The position numbers and the translations under genes are program-made. Source: Pelagimonas sp. (lineage in GTDB: Bacteria; Pseudomonadota; Alphaproteobacteria; Rhodobacterales; Rhodobacteraceae). Taken from it: a stretch of DNA of 64,000 nucleotides. Under the pieces are notes generated by a model, which was given only the letters and a program-made list of their open reading frames with translations, searched no databases and had not been told where the DNA came from. The stretch covers positions 56,134 through 120,133 of the forward strand of contig JAOARQ010000030.1 of the NCBI GenBank assembly GCA_025210455.1, read 5' to 3'. This document shows positions 46,422 to 59,642 of this stretch, one piece after another. Every line of letters starts with the position of its first letter. Positions within the stretch are counted from its first letter, which is position 1.

Positions 46422-47156
46422 ATGCCAAGCCTGAATTATCAGTTGATGGATTTTATGACCGATCTGCGGGGGGTTAGATCGCGTGATCAGGCTGGGCAGG
46501 TCTTTGCCGCCTTTGCGCAGCGATCCGGGGCAAATGTTGTTCATACCTTCTTTGGGACAGCGCCGGATATGCAAAGTGTCTCGACGCTGCCAGAAGCATA
46601 TACACGCGAAGAAGGGCGGCGGTCGCTGGTTGAAAAAAGCCCTCTGGTTGAGGCGGTGCGTGCGGGTGTGCCCCGTGTGATCTGGGGGGCTGATTTTGCG
46701 CAGGATGAAGTGAACCGTTCGAAACTGGGGCGGGCGCAGGTTCTGGGCCGCTTTCATAACTTTCGACAGCGATCATCGGTGACGTTTTCGATGCCAGATG
46801 CCGACAAGACCTATTCCGGTGCCGGGGTGGGTATCGGGTATGAAGACAGCGGGGCGCAGTTTCTGAAACGCATGAAGGAAAGCGGCGGGGCTTTGGCGGT
46901 GGCGTCTTTTGCGGCCTATTCGCAGATGCTGTTGCTGCATAAGCCGGCGGTGGAAAAGTCGCCGCTGTCGCCGCGGCAGGCTGAAATCTTGCAGCTGTTG
47001 GCCAGCGGATACCGTCTGAGCGCCATTTCTGATCGGCTGAACATCAGCGATTCAGCTGTGAATCTTTACCTGTCCAAACTGCGCGCCAAGATGGGGGTGC
47101 GCACGAAAGAGCAGGCCCTTGCGATTGCCATCTCAAAAGGATGGGTCACACCGTAA
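46422..47156 (+). CDS. LuxR-family transcriptional regulator
   Basis: 244 residues from the ATG at 46422 (a TTG just before it is in frame). The C-terminal HTH (about 181-244) reads SPLSPRQAEILQLLASGYRL...VNLYLSKLRAKMGVRTKEQA, a normal LuxR DNA-binding domain. The N-terminal 170 residues have the size of an autoinducer-binding domain and Trp/Tyr-containing segments, but not enough to claim an acyl-homoserine lactone ligand. No luxI gene lies in the window, so it would be a solo. It is divergent from the FAD oxidoreductase gene. Confidence 0.88.
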   Translation: MPSLNYQLMDFMTDLRGVRSRDQAGQVFAAFAQRSGANVVHTFFGTAPDMQSVSTLPEAYTREEGRRSLVEKSPLVEAVRAGVPRVIWGADFAQDEVNRSKLGRAQVLGRFHNFRQRSSVTFSMPDADKTYSGAGVGIGYEDSGAQFLKRMKESGGALAVASFAAYSQMLLLHKPAVEKSPLSPRQAEILQLLASGYRLSAISDRLNISDSAVNLYLSKLRAKMGVRTKEQALAIAISKGWVTP

Positions 47157-47192
47157 GGGCAAGGTGAGTACATCCTGCCCGCAAGTCACAGC

Positions 47193-47216
47193 AATATAGA
47201 GATTTCTCTATATTGA
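47193..47216. promoter_or_regulatory. Perfect AT-rich palindrome, operator-like
   Basis: CAATATAGAGA (47193-47203), two bases, then TCTCTATATTG (47206-47216): a perfect 11-bp inverted repeat in GC-rich surroundings. It lies 37 bases after the luxR stop and 150 before the next gene. No T run follows on either strand, so an operator is more likely than a terminator. Confidence 0.55.
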
Positions 47217-47366
47217 AGTCAGACATCCATTTCGCATTTTCACCCGTGCTGGCCTGTGTCGCTGCCACTGAGCGTGGCGCGCCCAGGCTGCATTTGAGGT
47301 CTGCCCAAGGGCCACAGCCTGGTTGGTCTGACCTGAAGGTGAACATTAACTGGAATTGGATTTCTT

Positions 47367-47663
47367 ATGACTGAAAACACTCAAACGACCCCTGGATTGG
47401 TGCATGGCGTGGCTGCCTGTGTCTGCGCCGTTCTTGGGTTCTTTATTCCTGTTCTTGGCGTGATCCTGGCGGTTGTTGGTCTTGTGCTGGGGATCAAGGC
47501 TTTTGGCATCGGTAAGGAAAACGGCAACGATACGGTGAATATCCTTGGCCTGATCGGGGCCATCCTGAGCGGGATTTCCGTGATTGTCAGCATTTTCGCC
47601 ATGATGGCGCTGATCGGTGGGATCGGGCTGTTAAGTGTGCTGGGAGGCAGCAGTGGCTGGTAA
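47367..47663 (+). CDS. Small DUF4190-like membrane protein
   Basis: 98 residues with two long hydrophobic segments (about 12-45 and 57-90), the first ending in LVLGIKAFGIGKENGN. This layout resembles DUF4190-type small membrane proteins. It starts a set of three genes coding for membrane or exported products; its end overlaps the next start by 11 bases. Confidence 0.7.
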   Translation: MTENTQTTPGLVHGVAACVCAVLGFFIPVLGVILAVVGLVLGIKAFGIGKENGNDTVNILGLIGAILSGISVIVSIFAMMALIGGIGLLSVLGGSSGW

Positions 47664-48039
47664 GTTTTTCGTGCCAACCGGCCCCGTAAACGAACAGCGC
47701 ACTGTCGGGCTTTCCGGGCGGGTGCTGCGCATAGGTCTTGTGGTGACGTCGCTGTCAGTGCTTGCGGCCTGCAACCCTTCAAAGAAAGATGCGGCAGAGG
47801 CCTGTTCGAAGAACACAAGACAGACCCTTAAGGCCTGCAGCTGCTGGGTTGATCTGGTTGAAGACCGGATGAGCAAAAGCGAGTTCGAGATTTTTCTTCT
47901 AGAGCAGACCGACCCGCAAAAGGCGATAGAGCGCACCACGGACTGGCCGGTAAACAAAGCGTTTGCCTATGCAGACCGGTTGATGTCCGCGACACAAAAA
48001 GCGCGCAGAGCGTGCCGCTTTAACCCTCTTGGGCTGTAA
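47653..48039 (+). CDS. Hypothetical lipoprotein
   Basis: 128 residues from a GTG at 47653 with an ideal GGGAGG ribosome site 5 bases upstream, overlapping the previous gene by 11 bases. A long N-terminal region leads to a hydrophobic stretch and the lipobox LAAC (Cys40). The mature part has several cysteines (51, 62, 64) and a helical C-terminus. The 20-residue hydrophilic stretch before the signal helix is unusually long, so the true start might be a later codon. No family was recognised. Confidence 0.65.
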   Translation: MAGKFFVPTGPVNEQRTVGLSGRVLRIGLVVTSLSVLAACNPSKKDAAEACSKNTRQTLKACSCWVDLVEDRMSKSEFEIFLLEQTDPQKAIERTTDWPVNKAFAYADRLMSATQKARRACRFNPLGL

Positions 48040-48060
48040 CGCCATCCAAAGGAGATCGCT

Positions 48061-48483
48061 ATGAAGGTTGTCATTTTAGCGGGTGTTCTGTCTGTCCTTG
48101 CCAGCGCCTCAATGGCGCAATCCTGGACCGCCAAAGGCGGGCGCGCCGTTGCGCCACAGTCTATTGCGGGGGATCGTTCAGGTGGATTTGAAATCCTTTG
48201 TGAGCGGGGAGACTGGGTGATGTATGAGTTCGCCGCATATGCGCCAAATGGGGTGAATGCCCCTGTGCGTCTGGAAATCGACGGCGTGCGCTATCAGGCG
48301 CATTTTGATTTCTTCGGGGATGGCAATGAAGGCATTGCGCTTTCACCGCAGATAATTGCTGCCATGAAAGCTGGGCGCACTGTCAAAGTGCAATACGCCA
48401 GTGGGACGGCTGGGATTGACACCACCTATACGCTGCGGGGCTCATCGAAAGCGCTTGGGCAGGTTGGAGCGCGGTGTGGATGA
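48061..48483 (+). CDS. Hypothetical secreted protein
   Basis: 140 residues with a clear signal peptide (cleavage after ASMA, about 19) and a ribosome site AAAGGAGA. The mature protein is small and beta-rich, with two cysteines (about 47 and 139) that could form a disulfide. It resembles in outline small periplasmic proteins of the IalB-like sort but lacks enough motif support. It follows the lipoprotein gene by 21 bases. Confidence 0.7.
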   Translation: MKVVILAGVLSVLASASMAQSWTAKGGRAVAPQSIAGDRSGGFEILCERGDWVMYEFAAYAPNGVNAPVRLEIDGVRYQAHFDFFGDGNEGIALSPQIIAAMKAGRTVKVQYASGTAGIDTTYTLRGSSKALGQVGARCG

Positions 48484-48530
48484 CATAGGGTCAACGCGCG
48501 GGTGATGGGGCAAGCCTGGTCTTGTTGGCT

Positions 48531-48555
48531 GCGCCGCCTCAGAACGGGGCGGCGC
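48531..48555. terminator. GC-rich hairpin between convergent genes
   Basis: GCGCCGCC (48531-48538) pairs with GGCGGCGC (48548-48555). It lies 47 bases after the secreted-protein stop and 9 bases beyond the end of the opposing glycosyltransferase gene. No T run. Confidence 0.5.
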
Positions 48556-48564
48556 TGGTTGCGC

Positions 48565-49554
48565 CTAGGCGGATTTGCGGGCCGAGTGCATTGGGTGGCT
48601 GCGCAGTTCTTCGACGAAAGGTTCCAGTTCAGGATCCATCATCAGAGATGTGGCCTTGCGCTGGTGCCAGTCCACCGCCTGTTCATGCAGGTCGGCCAGA
48701 ATGGGGTCACTTTTGAGTTCTGACACCAGCTTTTCAACCTTGGGTTTATAGCGGTCAATCGAGGTGTCAGTCATGTCGTTGATGTTGTGTTTGAACCAAT
48801 ACGGCGCGCCCAGCACGTTTTCCATGTGGTTCGCCCGCCCGCGTGCGCGTTTGTTCATATAGGAATTCATCGAACGCACGGCGTAGTGATTGACCTGCGC
48901 AACTTCGTAGGAGGGTGGGTTTTCCGTGCGCTCGCCATTGATGAAGAAATCGGACCCGCCGGGCCAGACATGTTTGATATCGGCTTTGTGTTCTTCGGAA
49001 TGGATCGGCTGGTGAATGCCTAGGCGCTTGTATTTATGCGGATTGGTATAGAGTGATTTCTGATGTGCCCCGGCGTTGGGATTGGTGTCGGCATCCCAAG
49101 GCTTTTCGGTCAGGCGGAACTGTTCGGTCACGGGGGTATCTTCGATTTTTTCGATCCCGGCAGAGCCAAACAGCCGCCATGGTACGGAAATCACATCGGC
49201 ATTGGGGCCGCTGGCCTCTATCAGGGCCTGCACCGAGCCGTCTTCGATGTGGATATTCAGATATTCATCGGCATCGGTGATATAGACCCATTCAGCATCT
49301 TTCATCACATCATAGCGGTTGGCCTGACGCAGGGCGCTGCGGTGAATGCCGCCTGCTTTCAGCTTGGTCGCGTGATGGGTGAGAAAGCCCAGATCCTGAA
49401 GGCGCAGCAGGATCTTGTCGGTCGGGTCGGTGCAGTCGTTCGAGCACACAATGATATCGTCAAACCCAAGAACCTTATGATGTGCAATCCAATCCAGAAT
49501 ATAGGGGGATTCGTTTTTCATGGTCGACATGACCGTATATTTGCCATTCCCCAC
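48565..49554 (-). CDS. Glycosyltransferase family 2 protein
   Basis: 329 residues from a GTG at 49554, chosen because GCAGGAG lies 7 bases upstream and because the first beta strand (KYTVMSTMKNESPYILDW) would otherwise be cut. The Glyco_tranf_2_4-type fold has MKNE, VCSNDCTDPTD and the metal/nucleotide-sugar motif DADEY (94-98). The C-terminal part is charged and helical. Probably a cell-surface or polysaccharide glycosyltransferase; sugar unknown. It lies immediately upstream of rpoB, where rplL is usually found. Confidence 0.86.
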   Translation of the reverse strand: MGNGKYTVMSTMKNESPYILDWIAHHKVLGFDDIIVCSNDCTDPTDKILLRLQDLGFLTHHATKLKAGGIHRSALRQANRYDVMKDAEWVYITDADEYLNIHIEDGSVQALIEASGPNADVISVPWRLFGSAGIEKIEDTPVTEQFRLTEKPWDADTNPNAGAHQKSLYTNPHKYKRLGIHQPIHSEEHKADIKHVWPGGSDFFINGERTENPPSYEVAQVNHYAVRSMNSYMNKRARGRANHMENVLGAPYWFKHNINDMTDTSIDRYKPKVEKLVSELKSDPILADLHEQAVDWHQRKATSLMMDPELEPFVEELRSHPMHSARKSA

Positions 49555-50094
49555 GGAGATGCTCCTGCGCCTGTTTGTTTTGTTTATGATCCTATCTGAT
49601 TGTTTAAAAACTGGCAACTTTGCGCGGGATTGTTGACGGGTTGAAAAGCAGCCGTTGAAACCTGCCGTGTTTTTTGGCACAGTGGGCGGGTGCTTCGATC
49701 TGACACCCCAAATTACACTTGGGGGTTGCGTTCGGTGTGTTCAGCGAATATTCGGGAACTCTTGCGGGCTTGCATTGATTCGAGTCCGCTTTGTCCTGTT
49801 TGCAGCATCTAGAGGTGATCCCAAGCGAAGAATGGTAATTGTTCTGCCGGTCTTCAAGGTGGTGAAGTCGCGCAAAACATCATTCGCCAGGCTGGTTAAC
49901 CAGCGTAATAATCCAAGGCCCGGACTTGGTAAGATCCTGTGAATGCAGGATTTTTCCAAGGCAGGGATTTCGGTATCGAGAGGGTTTCGGTGGGACGAAG
50001 CCCGAGAATGGATCTGGTCCATGCCGTCACTGATGGAACGTGTCGGTGCCCGACGGCGCGTGTCCAGACGAGATATCGAAAGGTGACATCTGTC
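49555..50094 (+). promoter_or_regulatory. Long rpoB leader with candidate attenuator
   Basis: 540 bases between the divergent glycosyltransferase and rpoB. No rplJ/rplL is present and no credible gene is seen. It contains a CCCCAA/TTGGGG hairpin (49706-49711 with 49719-49724) and a terminator-like hairpin at 49934-49955. The rpoBC promoter should lie in the first 350 bases; only weak sigma70 matches (TTGACG at 49633) were found. The rpoB ribosome site is GAAAGG before 50095. Confidence 0.55.
49934..49955 (+). terminator. Candidate transcription attenuator upstream of rpoB
   Basis: ATCCTG (49934-49939) pairs with CAGGAT (49946-49951) across a 6-base loop, followed by five Ts (49951-49955). 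It is about 140 bases before the rpoB start. Confidence 0.55.
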
Positions 50095-54231
<4,137 letters not shown>

Positions 54232-54279
54232 GGTTCTTGAGGGGCGCAGATTATCGCGCTTCGACATTTGCCTGACCTT

Positions 54280-54301
54280 CAGGTGCGGCGTGCCGCACCT
54301 G
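54280..54301 (+). promoter_or_regulatory. Perfect hairpin in the rpoB-rpoC gap
   Basis: CAGGTGCGGC (54280-54289) pairs with GCCGCACCTG (54292-54301) around a 2-base centre; DNA palindrome and RNA stem. There is no T run, so it is more likely an RNase processing site or stabiliser between rpoB and rpoC than a terminator. Confidence 0.6.
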
Positions 54302-54336
54302 CCTCCCCCGCCTCCCTCTGACATTGTGAGGAACAT

Positions 54337-57300
54337 ATGAACCAGGAACTGACCAACAACCCGTTCAACCCGCTTGCGCCGCAGAAGGTGTTTGACGAGA
54401 TCAAAGTCTCGCTCGCCTCGCCGGAGCGGATCCTCTCTTGGTCTTTCGGTGAGATCAAGAAACCTGAAACCATCAACTACCGTACGTTCAAGCCCGAGCG
54501 TGACGGCCTGTTCTGTGCGCGTATCTTTGGCCCGATCAAAGATTACGAATGCCTGTGCGGCAAATATAAGCGCATGAAGTATCGCGGCGTTGTCTGCGAA
54601 AAATGTGGTGTGGAAGTCACGCTGCAAAAGGTGCGTCGCGAACGCATGGGCCACATCGAACTGGCGGCGCCCTGTGCGCATATCTGGTTCCTCAAGTCGC
54701 TGCCGTCGCGCATCGGCCTGATGCTGGATATGACACTGCGTGATCTTGAGCGGGTGCTGTATTTTGAAAACTATGTGGTGATCGAACCCGGTCTGACCGA
54801 TCTGACCTATGGCCAGATGATGACCGAGGAAGAGTATCTGGATGCGCAGGATCAATACGGCATGGACGCCTTTAAGGCGAACATCGGTGCCGAAGCGATC
54901 CGTGAGATGCTGCAGAACATCGACCTTGAAGCCGAGGCCGAAAACCTGCGCGCGGATCTGAAAGAGGCGACAGGCGAACTGAAGCCCAAGAAGATCATCA
55001 AGCGTCTGAAAGTGGTCGAAAGCTTTCTGGAATCGGGCAACCGTCCGGAGTGGATGATCCTGACCGTTGTGCCTGTGATCCCGCCAGAGCTGCGCCCGCT
55101 GGTGCCGCTGGATGGTGGCCGCTTTGCGACTTCGGATCTGAACGATCTGTACCGCCGTGTGATCAACCGGAACAACCGTCTGAAGCGTCTGATCGAGCTG
55201 CGCGCGCCTGACATCATCGTTCGTAACGAAAAGCGGATGCTGCAGGAATCTGTGGATGCGCTGTTTGACAACGGCCGTCGTGGCCGCGTGATCACCGGTG
55301 CCAACAAGCGCCCGCTGAAATCGCTGTCGGACATGCTGAAAGGCAAGCAGGGTCGTTTTCGTCAGAACCTTTTGGGGAAACGCGTCGACTTTTCCGGTCG
55401 TTCGGTGATTGTGACCGGCCCGGAACTGAAGCTGCACCAATGTGGTCTGCCCAAGAAGATGGCGCTGGAGCTGTTCAAGCCCTTCATCTATTCGCGGCTT
55501 GAGGCGAAAGGTCTGTCTTCGACCGTGAAACAGGCCAAGAAGCTGGTGGAAAAAGAGCGTCCTGAGGTTTGGGATATCCTTGATGAGGTGATCCGCGAAC
55601 ACCCGGTTCTGCTGAACCGCGCGCCGACGCTGCACCGTTTGGGCATTCAGGCCTTTGAACCCACGCTGATCGAAGGTAAGGCTATTCAGCTGCACCCGCT
55701 GGTCTGTTCGGCGTTCAACGCCGACTTTGACGGGGACCAGATGGCGGTTCACGTGCCGCTGAGCCTTGAGGCCCAGCTGGAAGCGCGCGTTCTGATGATG
55801 TCGACCAACAACGTTCTGTCGCCTGCCAACGGCGCGCCGATCATCGTTCCTTCGCAGGATATGATTTTGGGTCTCTACTATGTGACCATCGCGCGTGAAG
55901 GCATGAAGGGTGAAGGCATGGTCTTCTCTTCGATCGAAGAGGTAGAGCACGCATTGAACGCTGGCGAAGTGCATCTGCACGCCAACATCAAGGCCCGCAT
56001 CAAGCAGATCGACGAAGAAGGGAACGAAGTTTACCAGATCGTTGATACCACTCCGGGCCGTGTGCGTCTGGGTGCGCTGCTGCCGCTGAACGCCAAAGCG
56101 CCGTTTGACCTGGTCAACCAGCTGCTGCGGAAGAAAGACGTGCAGCGGGTCATTGATACTGTCTACCGTTACTGTGGTCAGAAAGAGTCGGTTATCTTTT
56201 GTGACCAGATCATGTCCATGGGCTTTAAGGAAGCTTTCAAGGCCGGGATCTCGTTTGGTAAGTCCGACATGGTTATCCCTGACAACAAATGGGACATCGT
56301 TGGCGATACCCGCGATCAGGTGAAAGACTTTGAACAGCAGTACATGGACGGCCTGATCACTCAGGGCGAAAAGTACAACAAGGTTGTTGATGCCTGGTCG
56401 AAGTGTAACGACAAAGTCACCGAAGCGATGATGTCGACCATTTCGGCGGAACAGCGTGACGATGCTGGCGCGGTCATGGAGCCGAACTCGGTTTACATGA
56501 TGGCCCACTCTGGTGCGCGTGGTTCGGTTACGCAGATGAAGCAGCTGGGCGGGATGCGCGGCCTGATGGCAAAGCCGAACGGCGACATCATTGAGACGCC
56601 GATCATCTCGAACTTTAAGGAAGGTCTGACCGTTCTTGAGTACTTTAACTCGACCCACGGTGCCCGTAAGGGTCTGTCGGATACTGCGTTGAAGACTGCG
56701 AACTCGGGGTATCTGACCCGTCGTCTGGTGGACGTGGCGCAGGACTGCATCGTTCGTATGGATGACTGCGGCACTGAAAACGCGATCACCGCGCAGGCGG
56801 CTGTCAATGATGGTGAAGTGGTTGCAACCCTGGGTGAGCGTATTCTGGGCCGTGTGGCAGCAGAAGACATCAAGAACCCGGAGACCGGTGCTGTCCTCAT
56901 TCGCGAAGGCGAGCTGATCGACGAGCGCATGGCGGATTCGGTCGAAGATGCTGGCGTGTTGACCGCGCGTATCCGCAGCCCACTGACCTGTGAGGCCGAA
57001 GAGGGCGTTTGCGCAACCTGCTATGGTCGTGACCTGGCGCGCGGCACCAAGGTGAACAGCGGCGAAGCTGTTGGGATCATCGCGGCGCAGTCGATTGGTG
57101 AACCGGGCACACAGCTGACCATGCGGACCTTCCACATGGGCGGTGTTGCGCAGGGTTCCAGCCGTTCCTTCCTGGAAGCGTCGCAGAATGGTAAGATCGA
57201 ATTCGCAAACCCGGGCGTGATCGAAAACGCCCTGGGCGAGCAGATCGTGATGAACCGCAACATGCAGGTCTTGATCATGAACGATCAGGGCGAGGAAATC

Positions 57301-58584
57301 GCATCCCATAAAATGGGCTATGGTTCCAAGCTCTTCGTGAAAGAAGGCCAGGATGTGGCGCGCGGCGACAAGCTGTTCGAATGGGACCCGTATACTCTGC
57401 CGATCATCGCCGAGAAGGACGGTATCGCCAAGCACGTTGACCTGGTTAACGGTCTTGCGGTGCGCGAAGAGACCGACGATGCGACAGGTATGACCCAGAA
57501 GATCGTGATCGACTGGCGTGCGGCACCGAAAGGCAATGAGCTGAAGCCGGAAATCATTCTGATGGGTGAAAATGGTGAGCCACTGCGCAATGACGCGGGC
57601 AATCCGATCACCTATCCGATGTCGGTTGACGCGATTTTGTCGTGTGAAGATGGTCAGAAGGTTCAGGCCGGTGACGTTGTTGCGCGTATCCCGCGTGAAG
57701 GCGCCAAGACCAAGGACATTACCGGTGGTCTGCCACGCGTTGCGGAACTGTTCGAAGCCCGTCGCCCGAAAGATCATGCGATCATCGCCGAAATCGACGG
57801 TTACGTGCGCTTTGGCAAGGACTACAAGAACAAGCGTCGCATCAGCATTGAACCGGCAGAAGACGGTCTGGAACCACGCGAGTACATGATCCCGAAAGGC
57901 AAGCACATTCCTGTGGCCGAAGGGGACTTCATCCAGAAGGGTGATTACATCATGGATGGCAACCCGGCTCCGCACGACATTCTGTCGATCATGGGGATCG
58001 AGGCGCTGGCGAACTACATGATCGACGAAGTGCAGGATGTTTACCGTCTGCAGGGCGTGAAGATTAACGACAAACATGTCGAAGTCATCGTGCGCCAGAT
58101 GCTGCAGAAATGGGAAATCCTGGACAGCGGTGACACCACGCTGCTGAAGGGCGAACATGTGGACAAGGCCGAATTCGACGCCGCCAATGAAAAGGCGATT
58201 TCGAAAGATGGCCGTCCGGCACAGGGTGAGCCGATCCTGCTGGGGATCACCAAGGCCTCGCTGCAGACCCGTTCGTTCATCTCAGCGGCTTCCTTCCAGG
58301 AAACCACCCGCGTGCTGACCGAAAGCTCGGTTCAGGGCAAGAAGGACAAGCTGGTTGGCCTGAAAGAGAACGTCATCGTTGGGCGTCTGATCCCGGCAGG
58401 TACCGGTGGGGCAACCCAGCGTGTGCGCCGCATCGCATCGGATCGCGACAATGTTGTGATCGAAGCGCGCCGCGAAGAGGCGGAACAGGCGGCGATGCTG
58501 GCGGCGCCAGAGATGGCTGCGCCTGCGGATATGCCGGAAGAGTTTGGCGATATCATCGTCGACACGCCGGAAAGCCGCGAATAA
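54337..58584 (+). CDS. rpoC: DNA-directed RNA polymerase subunit beta-prime
   Basis: 1415 residues, normal for alphaproteobacteria. N-terminal zinc site [13 protein letters not shown]...CEKCG, the catalytic Mg motif NADFDGD (461-467), a second zinc site [15 protein letters not shown], and a C-terminal tail ending in acidic residues. The start [13 protein letters not shown] follows GAGGAAC. It forms the catalytic core with RpoB. A strong terminator follows. Confidence 0.99.
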   Translation: MNQELTNNPFNPLAPQKVFDEIKVSLASPERILSWSFGEIKKPETINYRTFKPERDGLFCARIFGPIKDYECLCGKYKRMKYRGVVCEKCGVEVTLQKVRRERMGHIELAAPCAHIWFLKSLPSRIGLMLDMTLRDLERVLYFENYVVIEPGLTDLTYGQMMTEEEYLDAQDQYGMDAFKANIGAEAIREMLQNIDLEAEAENLRADLKEATGELKPKKIIKRLKVVESFLESGNRPEWMILTVVPVIPPELRPLVPLDGGRFATSDLNDLYRRVINRNNRLKRLIELRAPDIIVRNEKRMLQESVDALFDNGRRGRVITGANKRPLKSLSDMLKGKQGRFRQNLLGKRVDFSGRSVIVTGPELKLHQCGLPKKMALELFKPFIYSRLEAKGLSSTVKQAKKLVEKERPEVWDILDEVIREHPVLLNRAPTLHRLGIQAFEPTLIEGKAIQLHPLVCSAFNADFDGDQMAVHVPLSLEAQLEARVLMMSTNNVLSPANGAPIIVPSQDMILGLYYVTIAREGMKGEGMVFSSIEEVEHALNAGEVHLHANIKARIKQIDEEGNEVYQIVDTTPGRVRLGALLPLNAKAPFDLVNQLLRKKDVQRVIDTVYRYCGQKESVIFCDQIMSMGFKEAFKAGISFGKSDMVIPDNKWDIVGDTRDQVKDFEQQYMDGLITQGEKYNKVVDAWSKCNDKVTEAMMSTISAEQRDDAGAVMEPNSVYMMAHSGARGSVTQMKQLGGMRGLMAKPNGDIIETPIISNFKEGLTVLEYFNSTHGARKGLSDTALKTANSGYLTRRLVDVAQDCIVRMDDCGTENAITAQAAVNDGEVVATLGERILGRVAAEDIKNPETGAVLIREGELIDERMADSVEDAGVLTARIRSPLTCEAEEGVCATCYGRDLARGTKVNSGEAVGIIAAQSIGEPGTQLTMRTFHMGGVAQGSSRSFLEASQNGKIEFANPGVIENALGEQIVMNRNMQVLIMNDQGEEIASHKMGYGSKLFVKEGQDVARGDKLFEWDPYTLPIIAEKDGIAKHVDLVNGLAVREETDDATGMTQKIVIDWRAAPKGNELKPEIILMGENGEPLRNDAGNPITYPMSVDAILSCEDGQKVQAGDVVARIPREGAKTKDITGGLPRVAELFEARRPKDHAIIAEIDGYVRFGKDYKNKRRISIEPAEDGLEPREYMIPKGKHIPVAEGDFIQKGDYIMDGNPAPHDILSIMGIEALANYMIDEVQDVYRLQGVKINDKHVEVIVRQMLQKWEILDSGDTTLLKGEHVDKAEFDAANEKAISKDGRPAQGEPILLGITKASLQTRSFISAASFQETTRVLTESSVQGKKDKLVGLKENVIVGRLIPAGTGGATQRVRRIASDRDNVVIEARREEAEQAAMLAAPEMAAPADMPEEFGDIIVDTPESRE

Positions 58585-58605
58585 GCTGATCGCATAAGTG
58601 ATTTG

Positions 58606-58634
58606 AAACGCCCCTGCATCTGCGGGGGCGTTTT
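58606..58634 (+). terminator. Rho-independent terminator of rpoBC
   Basis: AAACGCCCC (58606-58614) pairs with GGGGCGTTT (58625-58633), followed by TTTTG and CTTT, 21 bases after the rpoC stop. Confidence 0.88.
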
Positions 58635-58651
58635 GCTTTGGGCGCTTTTCG

Positions 58652-58693
58652 ATCCCTGTCGGGCTCTCATCGCGAGGAAAGCCCGACAGGGAT
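58652..58693. repeat. Perfect 14-bp inverted repeat after the rpoC terminator
   Basis: ATCCCTGTCGGGCT (58652-58665) and AGCCCGACAGGGAT (58680-58693) face each other across 14 bases. It stands upstream of the DMT transporter gene. It could be an operator, a REP-like element or a second terminator (no T run). TTTGTCGGGA recurs just downstream. Confidence 0.6.
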
Positions 58694-58754
58694 TGAGGAG
58701 CCTTTGTCGGGAACGGAATGGCGCTGTCGCATTTGCGCTGCTAGGTCATACTTC

Positions 58755-59642
58755 ATGACATTTTCAGAAAACACGCGCGGGGCCTTGTTGATGATGGCCT
58801 CGATGGCTGCATTCACCTTTGGCGATACCTGTGTAAAAGCTTTGAGCGGGGACATGCCGCTGTCTCAGATCCTTGTTATTCGGGGTGTTCTGGCCAGCAT
58901 CGCGATTTTTCTGCTGGCGCAGGCGATGGGGCAGCTGCGTCTGCGATTGCCGCGCAAAGATCTGATATTGGTTCTGCTGCGCTGTTTCGGAGAAGTGGGG
59001 GCGGCTTATTTCTTTTTGCAGGCGCTGTTCCATTTGCCACTGGCCAATGTAACCGCGCTTTTGCAGATGCTGCCATTGACCGTGACCCTTGGCGGGGCGT
59101 TGATCTTTGGTGAGAACGTGGGTTGGCGTCGTTGGAGCGCGATTGCCATTGGCTTTGTCGGTATGTTGCTGATCGTGCAGCCGGGCACCGATGGGTTCAA
59201 CCTGTACACTGTGTACGGCCTGCTTGCGGTGCTTTTTGTGACCATTCGCGATCTGTCGACAAGGCGGCTATCACCCATTGTGCCGTCGTTGACGGTGACG
59301 CTTTGGGCCTCGATCACCGTATTGATTTTCGCGCTGTTTCTGGCGCTGAGCGAGGATTGGGTGCCGCTGACCGGTGAGAACCTGCCTTTGCTGTTGGGGT
59401 CATCGCTGTTCATCATCGGGGGCTATAGTTTCAGCGTCTTTGTGATGCGCGTTGGCGACGTGAGCTTTACCGCGCCGTTCCGTTATACCGGGTTGCTCTG
59501 GGCGCTGCTTCTGGGGTGGCTGATCTTTGGCGACTGGCCTGATAATGTCACGCTGTTGGGCGGCGCGATTGTTGTGGCGACCGGGCTATATACGCTGTTT
59601 CGGCAGGGAAAACATCAGGCAGAGAAGACCCGGCGCAGCTGA
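58755..59642 (+). CDS. DMT/EamA-family transporter
   Basis: 295 residues from the ATG at 58755; earlier in-frame codons read through the inverted repeat. Ten transmembrane segments in two EamA repeats (about 1-135 and 145-285). The family exports amino acids, nucleotide-linked or other small metabolites; the substrate cannot be told. Its last 28 bases overlap the end of the opposing rhamnosyltransferase-like gene. Confidence 0.9.
   Translation: MTFSENTRGALLMMASMAAFTFGDTCVKALSGDMPLSQILVIRGVLASIAIFLLAQAMGQLRLRLPRKDLILVLLRCFGEVGAAYFFLQALFHLPLANVTALLQMLPLTVTLGGALIFGENVGWRRWSAIAIGFVGMLLIVQPGTDGFNLYTVYGLLAVLFVTIRDLSTRRLSPIVPSLTVTLWASITVLIFALFLALSEDWVPLTGENLPLLLGSSLFIIGGYSFSVFVMRVGDVSFTAPFRYTGLLWALLLGWLIFGDWPDNVTLLGGAIVVATGLYTLFRQGKHQAEKTRRS

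Noticed and set aside
49939..50094. A 52-codon N-terminal extension of rpoB
   Set aside because: The conserved protein begins at [10 protein letters not shown] with a ribosome site. The extension starts inside the attenuator hairpin and looks non-coding.
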